This document shows positions 47,447 to 64,000 of a DNA stretch of 64,000 nt, piece by piece. The notes beneath the pieces are model-generated. The model saw nothing but the letters and a program-made list of their open reading frames with translations, was not told the origin of the DNA and made no database searches. The DNA comes from Callorhinus ursinus (Eukaryota; Chordata; Mammalia; Carnivora; Otariidae), in NCBI RefSeq assembly GCF_003265705.1, contig NW_020312902.1, positions 8,509,854 through 8,573,853 on the forward strand, written 5' to 3'. The position numbers and the translations under genes were made by a program. The first letter of the stretch is position 1. Each line of letters starts with the position of its first letter.

Positions 47447-48524
47447 TTCTTTTTCCTTGGCCAGCCCTATCTAAACAAAATAAAACTACAGGACTGAAAT
47501 TAACAACCCATTAAAATCAGCAATAAGTTATGAAAATCATAAAGCTTTTTTTTTTTTTTAAGTAATTAAGGGTAGTTAAATTATTCAAAGTATACAAAGT
47601 CCAAAGAGCCAGGGGTAAGGGGTCCAAGAAGGCTTCCTGGGGTAAAGGGGGTTGGGGGTGGGGAGTAGAGAACATCTTGGATTTTGAAAGACAAAGGGAA
47701 CACATGACGTCAAAGTGCAGGCTAGAAAAGAAATTTCACTTAAAACATTTCTGGAAATAGGTATAAGAGCAACAATAGCACCTGCACAGTGGGGCTGTGA
47801 GGAAGGAGAGAGACTGCCTGTAGGAGAATGGACGCAGATCTTCACAATAAAATGAGACAAGTGCTGAACTTAACTACGTTAAGTATTATAGTGTGTCTAC
47901 TATAGGTATCAGATGGTTAAAAGCTGGTAAAAGGTAATGATTCTAAAAGAAAATAAAAACAGCATTGACCTTTTTTCTACCTAGCCCAGACCTCAATCAT
48001 TTTGTGCACTATAAAGAGTGAGGTGTGAGGTGTTTTATCATTATCAAATGCTGCATCAAAATAGATGATTTTTTTCCCATGTGTTTTTCCACTATAAAAG
48101 ACATCTATGTTTTTTTATGGACAAGCTTTAAAAAGATGTCATTTTGGTTTTCAACACATACAAACAGTTATCAAAATCTGAAATAAAAATGCTGCCGTGG
48201 CTCAGACCTTGGCCTGCTAATCTGCGTGCACAATTCTTCTGGCCCACGCAGACACAGAGGCATGGAGAGCTTTTTCCTTCTGGCCCCTCAATCCGAATTC
48301 CTAGGCCCTGTGTGGTAGAGGCTATTAGACACAGACTGCCCCGTGCAGCCCAAGGGCCTGGGGCAGCTGACTGTCGAGCTGGCGGTCGGGTGCCCTACTG
48401 CTAACAATGCAGGATACGGTTAGCTTGCTTAGCATGGAATCCAACAGAAAGCTGAGCTGCATGATGATCCCTTTCAAAAGGCTTCATGGGAGTCTCCTTT
48501 TGCAGAGCATGAAATGAGCTTGCC

Positions 48525-48547
48525 TTTTTTTTTTTTTTTTTTTTTTT
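48525..48547 (-). repeat. A23 run in MXI1 3' UTR
   Basis: 23 T on the + strand, so a genomic A-run within the MXI1 transcript. Confidence 0.95.
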
Positions 48548-49059
48548 CAAGAATTGATCATCCACAGGCTTCATGAGAAGCTGTCCCAGGCTGAGTTTTG
48601 ATAGCTGTTCGGCTATCCAAGTTAACGCCTGATTATCCTGTCTTCCCATTACTATAGGTTTGATTTTGTTTTTAGGACCATAAAACTCAGGAAGGGTTCA
48701 TAACCCCATCCTTAAATTGTGTCTACTCATGTATTACAAGCAAACTGCAGAAGAAAAAGAGGACAATCTCCAATGTCCTCTTTCAAATCAACTAAATCAA
48801 GAAAATTTCTCCAAGTTTTCTGCTGCCATTAGAAACTGTGATTTTCAAATATGAATATTATGAGTATTTGTTCTGCTGGGGAGGCTCGGCCCCACTTTTT
48901 GCTAAGTAATTGCTTAAATAGAGGTCTTTTGACCCTTTTGTTCAAGTATAGCTTTGTTTAGTTTTAAAGAGACTGCATCATGAACCCAATTTAAGAGATT
49001 GTTTGGATTGACTTGGCCCAGTGAATATTTTGCCCTGCACTGTTATGTCATGCTGGGTT

Positions 49060-54598
<5,539 letters not shown>

Positions 54599-55310
54599 TC
54601 ACAGATTATTTAGTCTCTATCCGTGTTACACCCCTAATTCTTCAGTTTCAAAGGATGTGCAAGTACAGGCATGCCTGCTGGTTTTCAGTCTCTGCCATTT
54701 CTGTTGTACTGTACAGACTCGGTCACTTCAGATTATTATCCCCAGTGGTAATCTCTGTCAGAGTTTATTTAATTTTTAAGCCACCCCCTTAAACTGTCTC
54801 CAACTGTATTAATGTGGAAGTAGGAAAGCATACTAGGGCAATTAATTGTATCTGATTTTGAACGCCTAGAACCACAGGCTAGAGTAGCAGTTTCCAGCTG
54901 GAGTACCCCACGGGGTATAAATTGCTCATGAATTTCCATTTCTCCCCTCCCATCTTTTACACACACCTCTCTCTACAACTGTAGCCATCCTACAGTGTCA
55001 CGTTGTTATGTACTAGGATGAACCACAGAAAATTCCTGATATACAATTCTCACTTATAAAAATGGCAACTTCGTATGATTCAGCACATTAGCAACAGCAA
55101 AACTGTGTGATCAGCTAGAACAGGGTTAGGCAAAATATATGGCTCTGTGGTCAACTTCAGCCATTGAAACAACAACCCATAAACACCTGTTTCCTAATAT
55201 CTCAGTGTACCAGCCAATTAGTTTTAAATTTTTATTTCTGCCCCTCTCCTCTCTCTCTCATTATCATACCTCCAATTTTCTACACATGGGAAAAAGCTAG
55301 GTAAAATTTT

Positions 55311-55494
55311 TTTTTCAAGATTTTTATTTATTTATTTGAGAGAATGAGAGAGCACAATCAGGGGAGGGCAGAGGGAGAGAGAAGCAGGCTCTCCGCTGAG
55401 CAGGAAGTCCAACATGGGGCTTCATCCCAGGACCTTGGGATCATGACCTGAGCCGAAGGCAGGTGCTTAACCAACTGAGCCACTCAGGCACCCT
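55311..55494 (-). mobile_element. CanSINE in MXI1 intron upstream of the HLH exon
   Basis: Minus copy with T-run and AGATTTTTATTTATTTATTT at left, GAGCCACTCAGGCACCC at right. Confidence 0.94.
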
Positions 55495-58306
55495 GACAAA
55501 ATTCTTTACAAAAATTATTGCATTCTTTAATCCACCCATCCTATGGGCAACTTCAGCACAGTCTCATGGATTTACCTTCCCTGTATCCTAAAGGTACTAT
55601 GATCACCATGATGAGAGTTCTGGGTACATAATTGTACACTAAAACAATGCTGGTCCACATCTTTGGTTCTGTGCTTCATAAGCATAACATAATTCAGCAA
55701 TTAATAAACAGTATATCTGAAAAGAAAATCCACAAACGTGTTCACAAGTTATCCTTATTCCCTAAAGAGTTATAATTTGACCATTTAGCAACTGTCTAAA
55801 TTGCACCAGGAACAAAACACATCATCCTCTCAAAGAGGGCCAAAATGGCTTACAGTTCACCCACCAAACTGTGCTTTCTTGGTCTTAATACACAAGAAAT
55901 AATAAGTGAAATTCTCAAATGCTAGCAATTTGAAAGCGGGGCAGGAGAAGACAATAAGCAACCAATTATGTCACTGACAAGCAAGGATGATTAAGGGTAG
56001 TGAGGTCAGAGGTTTGGTAATGAACTGTCAAGATTCTTCCAATACCCACTACCCCAGCTATAGTTAGGGGTCCATTAGTATTTCCATTCCAAATCTCTTT
56101 ACTGAGTTCAGTAACTCAAATCTAATAGTTGGCTCCAGGCTGAAATCTGACATATCTGCTGTAGATAAGCGAATTTTAAATTTTCCCCTAAATTAAAGGT
56201 ATATCAATGAATTCCCCTTAATGAGATTTAACAATTTTAAAGTCATTCTGCTCTCCTGCTATGCTACCCCAAATCATAGAACCTTTAGTAAAATTCTCAT
56301 TTTTAACTGGAAAACCTCTTAAGTGAGGACTCACATGATCACTGAGTGCTTTTGCTGAGCAGACTAAAACAACAAAAAACAAAACAAAAAAATCCATAGT
56401 AAAAAGTACCTTTAAACTCTTCATTAGAATTATAGGATATGCCTCACAACTGCACTCATATATGACTGGAAGATGGAGAGAAAGATTGGTGGTTGTTTTG
56501 CTAATAACTAGAGGCTCCCAAGGGGGCTCTGAATTCAGTCATCTAAAAAAGTTAATAGAGCAACTAACAAAGTTAACATGTTGCCACAAGAATAATTTGT
56601 CAATTTTATTTTCTTAACCCCAGAAATTCAGTGCATATACAGGAAATATCTTTTACATTGAGTTTAAGGAACTTCAGAATGACTCCTTACGGGAGTTTTA
56701 CATCAAGGAAAAAATGGCTGGGTCACTTTTTGTTTTGTGAGATCTAAGTCATATTAAAATCTAGGTAGCAATCAACTAACATAATATTAAAATGTCTATG
56801 TTTTTTTCTCTTTCTTCTTATTGAGATATATATTTACTACATGACTTTGTGTATTCAGCAATATTCCACACACTTGCTTGAGTGGTAGAAGTCAAAAAAG
56901 AAACGTGAACTTTAAGAGTTTATAATCTAGACTACAGAATGAAACATATTGTTTGGTTTCATTTTGTTCATAATGAAATGAGTCATACAGAAATCCAGGG
57001 CAACAGAATCTGAATAAAAGGGGAGATTGTAACTGGAGAAAGCAGACTTATAAGAGAAGCTGAAACTTGACTTTGGACTTGAGGGATACTGAATTTGTCT
57101 ATGAAAAAGCAAGGCTTTTCAAGGTAATTAAAAGAGTATAGGACTCAAGTTCATATATTGAAATCAAGTTACTTTTTTCTTTCAGGGGAAAACAATGAAG
57201 CTGGAATTTTGTATGGAAATATCAGCCAAGTTCAGCAGTCTGGTGGTCTGCAAAAGCACTGACAAATCAGAATCTGCCCAGGCCAAGGGAGTCACCACGT
57301 AAGATGGCCAGATGAACGGCAAAGGCAGACTACCCTCTAAAATATCTTTTATTAGCCACTATTGAACATTTCTTCAAGTCAAGTAATTATAAATGTGCTC
57401 CAAGTTACAGCTTAAGAAAACATACCCTGAGTTATCATGTCTCACAAAGACCAGGGATGCCATTTTGCATGTTTTATACATACAATCCTCTAAAATAGGT
57501 AGGAGTATGAAGAATGAATGGTAAATGATGTCCTCTGCTCTCCTGTGGGGAAAGATCTCTCTGTGAGAGCCAAATGTCATTTCCTCCAGTTTTTATACTT
57601 GTAAGACAATCAGACATTTGGAGAATAGAGTAACAAAAGGTTAATGGCAGTTGAAGGACAGAAACTGACCAAGTGGGAGCCACACTTTTCAAAGCTGCCA
57701 TCCAAATACTGCACATAGTTTTCCACATGTGCTTATTATGCCAGTTTTAGGTAAATTCACCCTTCCAAGAGCAATGTGATACCCTGTGACTGTAAACTGG
57801 GAAGTCTAATCAGAAAACTCACTCACCTTGATGTGTAACTTTTCTCCCCAGCAGATTACTGAAACACACTGTATGGCAGAATTCTTCTTCCCTTACAATG
57901 TGCTGTGCTGCCCTCCATCCTTTCCCCCATAGTCTCCCTGCTGGTAAACCAGATTGCAAGCTTAACCACCAACGACCTAGAAAGACATATCTTTTGATGC
58001 CATCTGGTCCTTTCTTTTCTTGCCTTCATTCTCATGTGACTGGTGGCTCAGGAGCCTCCAGTATGGCGTTGCCAAATCATGGACCATAAGACACTGGAGG
58101 AAGAAAAGAGGACAAGAGGGGAAAAAAAAAAACAACCTTGGTTTGATTTGAAAGTCCTTACGCACTGAGAAAAAATTTGCAAGTAGCATAAGGTGATATT
58201 TTTCAAATCTCCAAGGAGTAGAAGAGTTGACATAGAGAACAAGGATTCATGAATGGCATAGTCCTGAACCTTTAGTCAAAGCAGGTTAAGAAGGTTGGGG
58301 GTGAGA

Positions 58307-58514
58307 AGGGTGCCTGGAGGCTCAGTTGAGCATCCAACTCTTGATTTCACTCAGGTCATAATCTCAGGGTTGTGAGATCGAGCCCCGTGTCAGGCTCTGC
58401 ATTCAGTGAGGAGTCTGCTGGAGATTCTCTCTCTCCCTCTGCCCCTCCCCCTGCTCGTGCTCACCGGTGCTCTCTAAAATAAATAAGTAAATCTTTAAAA
58501 TTAAAAAAAAAAAA
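58307..58514 (+). mobile_element. CanSINE in MXI1 intron
   Basis: Head AGGGTGCCTGGAGGCTCAGT with a small internal deletion, A-rich tail. Duplication AAGGTTGGGG on both sides. Confidence 0.93.
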
Positions 58515-60518
58515 AGGTTGGGGAAAGTTAAGGCTGATGTTCTGAATGTTTCGATGAACACCAGACTAACAACCAATAGAAAAACCTGAGATTATAAAAT
58601 TTATGCAACTAGCCTTGATGGAAAACGAGAAAAAAATTCAGCCCCCTTGTTAGCATTTATTTAACTTTTCACAACACATGGAGAGCTCAGTAAAAACTAT
58701 AAAATGTAAATCTTTCCTAATTTAGCATGAGGATTAGACACTGCAGTGGGGGTGCCCTGTGAGAACACTGGAATCTCCTTGCTGAGAGGGAGGGGCAAGA
58801 GAATGGAGCGATGCCAAAGCACTTTTATTTTCAAAGACACTTTGAGGTCTGTTTTAAAATAGATTTAAAAGTGGGTTTTACCCAGGGGAAGAGGCAATTT
58901 CCAGTGACTAACCTTGTTGGAGAGAAAGTTCTATCAAACTAACCCACACCTTCAAAAAGGGCAAGCCCCTTGTGGAAAAAGGAACAATTAAGAGTCTGTT
59001 TGGCTTTTATTTTGGTAGATTGGGATCCTTTTTCCCTGAAGGAACCAACGCTGCTTTGATTTCAAACCTTGTAAACTCTACTGCCAAACTGAAATATCAC
59101 AGAACATGAGGGGAAATGATTTTGCTATAAAATGGCCCCTCCTAGTAGCTGTGATATTTTAAAGCGTAGGTATATTAACCACAACAGCATACCGTGTTGA
59201 GGGAGGAGAGAGGAAAGAATTCCCTTTCAGAAAAAAATGGCAAGTACCATAGGATGATGTTTTTCAAGTCTTCTCTTGAAACTCGAATCCCTCTGCCCAA
59301 CAACAATATGAAATTTAACACCTGCCTGGCCTCACAAACCATCCATTGGCTGATGCCCTTGGAGGCACGGTCCTTCATTGGAACTCGCCTGTCTTTCATT
59401 CCTCCACTACGGGGTACCAAGACTTTGCCAAGTAACTAAATCAAAATGGAAAGCAAGTCAAGGGAGAGGGACAGTACTTTACTTTCCTCTCGGCTGAATG
59501 TTACGCGATGGGCTGAGAGTCCTCCCTTGAGGCACACTCTTCAAAGCTGCAGTGGCTTGTGGCCAGGTTTCCCAACTCCCTACACAACACTTCTGCACAT
59601 GACAGCAATCAGCAATTAGCTGCTTATCTGACACATTCTTATTTCAATGTTTCTCTAATATATACTGTGTTGAGAATCTTCTGAAAATCTCTAAAGATAC
59701 ACAAAAAAAATATGCCTATCTCTTTTTTTTTTATGAAAAAGGACATTCAAAATGAATCCAGATATCAAGTACATCATGCTATTCGTGGATCTGTCTTATT
59801 TATGAAAACAAATATGATATTCTGCTGTTCAGCTTATTCTGTTTGTGAAATAAGAAAACTTATTATTTATTCCCATAAAATAGCATGTGCTAAATACATG
59901 TTTCACTTACAACTTACATATTATCTGCTTCACAAAAAATAAGTAAGCTATCAACTGTCAGGCAGTAACTTGGTAAATGGTGGTAAATGGCATTTCCCTA
60001 GCATCAGAGCTGACTGTGGTGTCACGGGGCTTGAGGACAACAAAACAAAAACACAGGAGAATAGCTAGGACTCCCTTCTCATTTAAAAAAAAAAAAAGTT
60101 GCTTTCATTATATTCCTTTTAATTCAATTGATATCTTGTAAAATAACCAGAGAGAAATATCAGCAAGTGTTATAATGAAACGGTAAATTATATAAATTAT
60201 ATACACCATGTAATATTATAATATGAATTATTCTATAGTCACATTGTCCACCTTAGCACTGAAAGGCTTATCGATATACAATTAAACAAAATCAGTTAAA
60301 GTTGAGATAAACATTACTCACTCTTGGAAGACTTTTTAAAATCACTCTCTCAATAAAATCTAAGTAGTTCTTAGGGTGGAAAGCCAGAGAGTATTTACAG
60401 CCAGAAGGTTAAATATACAGTAGTATGCCATCCAGAAGTCATACTTTTCCTCAAAGATTTGAAAGAAAACAATATTTTATATGAAAATAAGCACAAATAA
60501 TACAAAGTATACTTTTTT

Positions 60519-60710
60519 TTTTTTAAAGATTTTATTTATTTATTTGACAGAGAAAGACAGCGAGAGCAGGAACACAAGCAAGGGGAGTGGGAGAGGGAGA
60601 AGCAGGCTTCCCGCTGAGCAGGGAGCCCGATGTGGGACTCGATCCCAGGACCCTGGGATCATGACCTGAGCCGAAGGCAGATGCTTAACGACTGAGCCAC
60701 CCAGGCGCCC
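60519..60710 (-). mobile_element. CanSINE, first of a tandem pair
   Basis: Minus copy. Flanked by CAAAGTATACTTTTT at left and AAAAGTATACTTTTT at right. Confidence 0.95.
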
Positions 60711-60726
60711 AAAAGTATACTTTTTT

Positions 60727-60916
60727 TAAAAAAGATTTTATTTATTTGACAGAGAGAGACACAGCGAGAGAGGGAACACAAGCGGGGGGAGTGGGAGAGG
60801 GAGAAGCAGGCTTCCCACGGAGCAGGGAGCCAGATGTGGGGCTCGATCCCAGGACCCTGGGACCATGACCTGAGCTGAAGGCAGACACTTAACAACTGAG
60901 CCACTCAGGCGCCCCG
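60727..60916 (-). mobile_element. CanSINE, second of a tandem pair
   Basis: Minus copy immediately right of the first, with the shared target AAAAGTATACTTTT at left and GCAAAGTGTACTTTT at right. Confidence 0.95.
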
Positions 60917-61384
60917 CAAAGTGTACTTTTAAGGCCAAAAAAAACCTTCAAATAAATCTTGCATTATTTTACACCACATCCCAAGACCCCCAGGAATCTA
61001 TGTTCAAACTACTAGAGCAAATTACTACAGATCACTATAGAGCTTTGGAATTCAGAACATCACTTCTGAATCATAACTGGGATTATGATTTTCAAAGGTT
61101 TCGAGAGGGACGGAAAGTGGAGTCGGGGAGAAGAGATGGTGAGAGAAGTGAGTAGTCAATAAATTAATGACAAAAAATGATAATACTCTGTCTCAAACTC
61201 CACAGATTCCATGTAGGCTGAAATTTTATTTAGTCTTTACATCTCAGAGATATGAAGAGGATGAAGTGCCATTCAGTCAACAGCAATGATCACCAGTAAA
61301 CAATGAGCTGCTCCTTATTAGGTCACTGAACTAGATGTGGTAAAAATTTTAAAAGATGCCAGTAGTGATTTTTATGCTTCAAGA

Positions 61385-61740
61385 TGCTGTAATTTGGCCT
61401 TCTGCCTACCTTTCTTGCCTCACTTCCCATTACCCATACCCTTGCAAACCTCTTCCACAAACCAAATATGCTTTTATATTTACCCATTTCTCTAGCTGGA
61501 ATGTCCTCCTTTCCACCGTCTACTGAGTGAGCATCTAACTCATTTATCAGCCCACAGCCAAACTACTATTTCCTGTATGATGCCTTCATTGCCAGATCCC
61601 TTCCTCAGAAAATTAATACTTGATTTTCACACTAATCACTCTGTATTTTAGTTACTTTCTAGATAAAACTGAATCCATATTTTTAGCCATCTCGGTTTTT
61701 CCAATAACAAACAGAATAACTGACACACAGTGGGGAGGAG
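61385..61740 (+). mobile_element. L2 fragment in MXI1 intron
   Basis: CTCTAGCTGGAATGTCCTCC and GATGCCTTCATTGCCAGATC are L2-like. The terminal block is missing. Confidence 0.55.
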
Positions 61741-64000
61741 GGATGTAACAATTTCTACTGGATATTTCTGGGACTCTCTAACTCTAAAGGATACTCCTCT
61801 CTGGAGAGAGGAGTTGAGGTAACAGTACTGGGGCCTCCAAGCAGTATATTCAGATGCCAGGCCGACATTCATGAAAGAACTGCTTATGGATGCCAGAACT
61901 ATACACTGGGAATTTGTGTGTGCAGCTGCGGTGACCACCAAAGATGACTGGCACCATGTAGAGTAACTGACAATCTCCAACCTCACTCTTGATTAGGATC
62001 TACATCTCTTTTAACAGTGAAGCAGAGGACTGAGAATTACAGCCATTAGACTGATTTATCAAAGTATGTACGGTGATGGAGGACTAAGACAATAATGTCA
62101 AATGAAATTCACAGATAATTTTTTCGTCACCAATTTCAACTTTCTAACCTTATGAATAAGCATCCTAGCAAGTAGAAAATTTCACCAAATTAACTTTGGC
62201 CTCTGTTCCAGCTGTTGTTCAAGAAATAATAATAATAACAAGTATAATGACAGGAAGACAATTACTAAGAAAAAAATAGAAAAGACACATCTAAGAAAAC
62301 CCAGGTATGAGAGAGGAAAGTCTAAAAAGAAATACTGTACAACACGAGAGAGAAAAAATTAAATCAACAGTTTTTAGTATCTGCCCAGTTTTAAAGATCA
62401 CACGATGGCTGATCAGTTGAAGACTGTAGCGCAGAACACATGAACAATTCTTTGAACTGTCCTGCATTCATCTCTAAGGAAAACTTGACATTTGAAAAAA
62501 AAAAAATTAAAATATGGTTCCAGAGGCATATGTTCTTCACTGAAAACCCCCACAAGGAACCCAACTTCCAAAGTGATTTAACAGAAATTGTTCACTTGAT
62601 GTCCATTCTATGCTAAATTTAGCTTCCCTGCATATATCTCATCCCCTCTCATCTGTTTATGAGTACTTGGTTTAAAAAAAAAAAAAAAACTTGATCATTC
62701 ATTCACCATATTTCTTCTTTGGTCACACAAGAACTTTCTGTATTCCAAGTTTCAAAGTCTGGGAAATAGGGCTACATCACTGGAGAAAACAGTGGCAATT
62801 TGTTCTAAATACAAAATAGCTTATTTTCCTTTGGCAACTCTCCAGGGGTTTGGGTGGAGGGAAAGGATACTCCTCTCTGGAGAGATCAGGCTCTGAACCT
62901 GGCCTACTGTCAAAACTTAGCTGTGGGTGGGAGAGGAATTTTTAACAATTATTTATCTTTCACATCAATTTGGAAACTGATTAAAGATTTTTGCATTAGT
63001 AAGAGTTTTCCTATTCTTCATCTTTTTGTTGGTGTTCATCTCTATTCTGGCAGCCCCCATGGGCTGATTTAATGGTACCAAGGGGCTGAGAAGTGTTGCT
63101 GTCCAAAGAAAAAGCATTCTCCCAGAGGGACTGGGAAGGCAATCCACAATCACAACAGTAGCTACTTGTTAATTTTCTATTTGAAACGCAGTGATGTCAA
63201 TAGTATTGTACCCTGCCAGCCACCATGGGGTAAAGTACATTCTGAAACCAAAACAAACTTCCTACGTGCTGGCAAGTCAGATCTGAGACATAGTGATAAC
63301 GTTCTGTAAGACACTGCCCTAGTTTTATACACAAAATGCACAAAAGCATTAGTCTATTCTTCCATAAAAGTGTGAGTCTAATACTCACAGCCCCACTCTT
63401 ACCCACAGCCCAGTGCAACTCTTTTATTACATCAAATTACAGTCCAGGATCGTAGAGGGAAATGAAGAAATATTGTTACTCATCTTTAATAAAATGATGA
63501 TCCTACAACAGCACAAACAACACACTTGAAGAACACTTTGGAACGTAAATGTTCATTTAGAAGTATAAAATGAAAATAGCATAATGCTTTTAAACATGGC
63601 CCCACTAATAAGATGTGATTCGTATAACAGTTCATTTTAAGGGGGTATACTCACTTAGGAGGAAAGACACATTTTATTAAATGGAAAAAGAACACTCTGG
63701 CCTAAGAATTAACACATCTCTGGAAGATGAATATCCACAGTTTGTACTGAATATGAGTAACCTGAAATAGGAAGCTAAATGATTAAAAGTGGGGACCATG
63801 CTTACTACTGGCAGAGGGCAAATGGTTTGGCATTGCTGGACAACTGCCAATTCAGTCAAGTTAGCCAGGGATTATTTTTAGAGTCCCATTTTAGAAAAAT
63901 TTCCCTGAAACTGAAATGCAGGGTTGTTTGCTTTTTGTTTTGGGGGAGTAAAATTTGGGGCAGGAAAAGGGTAACAAAGAGCAATTATTGACCAATGTGT

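Larger units (their letters stand above)
46650..49059 (-). other. MXI1: MXI1 3' UTR (end estimated)
   Basis: Continues from the MXI1 stop codon without a clear repeat insertion. Minus-strand AATAAA hexamers lie at 47446-47441 and 46676-46671. The distal one gives a 3' UTR of about 2.4 kb, near the size I expect for MXI1, so I chose it. The sense strand carries an A-run at 48547-48525. Confidence 0.55.

Noticed and set aside
48144..48404. 86-aa frame on the + strand
   Set aside because: It lies antisense within the MXI1 3' UTR, has no recognisable domain and no supporting signals.
60659..60938. Minus-strand frames containing LSGSVVKCLPSAQVM-type peptide
   Set aside because: This is the CanSINE body read in one frame. 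The same peptide recurs at every SINE in the window.
62965..63153. Possible upstream MXI1 exon near CTATTCTTCATC on the + strand
   Set aside because: The reverse complement does not encode the NELEKNR motif and lacks correctly phased splice sites.

Overview
The window is nuclear DNA of a carnivoran mammal, most likely an arctoid caniform (bear, seal or mustelid group). The evidence is about 26 tRNA-Lys-derived CanSINEs whose heads read close to GGGCGCCTGGGTGGCTCAGT and whose tails end in CT-rich sequence plus (AAATA)n. The GGGATCCCTGGGTGGCGCAG head typical of young dog SINEs is not seen. There are no prokaryotic, plasmid or phage features.

Two protein-coding genes lie tail to tail. SMNDC1 (SPF30, a Tudor-domain spliceosome factor) is complete on the + strand. 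It has a TATA-less CpG-island promoter near 29.0-29.3 kb, a non-coding first exon, five coding exons from 30549 to 40099 encoding 238 aa, and a 3' UTR reaching about 41255. MXI1 (a bHLH-leucine-zipper antagonist of MYC) is on the - strand and is partial. Its last three coding exons (54512-54398, 53791-53620, 49223-49060) and a long 3' UTR are present. The promoter, first exons and the exon that starts the bHLH lie beyond the right edge. The two poly(A) regions are about 5.4 kb apart. This is the same gene pair and convergent arrangement as on human chromosome 10q25.

Region by region: 1-28 kb is upstream of SMNDC1 and has no intact gene. It holds MIR, L2, L1 and DNA-transposon fossils, CanSINEs, a FAM136A processed pseudogene (about 20.9-21.3 kb), several microsatellites, a 10-N gap inside a (TATC)n tract at 14670-14679, and two unique stretches that resemble regulatory elements. 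28.9-41.3 kb is SMNDC1, with its introns carrying SINEs, a hAT MITE and a splice-site cluster that could be a poison exon. 41.3-46.6 kb is intergenic. 46.6-64 kb is the 3' half of MXI1, including a tiny U2 snRNA retro-insertion with a perfect 21-bp target duplication.

No undescribed multi-gene system is visible. The items most worth checking are the candidate poison exon in SMNDC1 intron 2, the truncated U2 insertion, the CGCG-element/E-box promoter of SMNDC1, and the inverted SINE pairs that flank internal exons of both genes. All family names come from reading the sequence and remembered consensus sequences. No database search was run.
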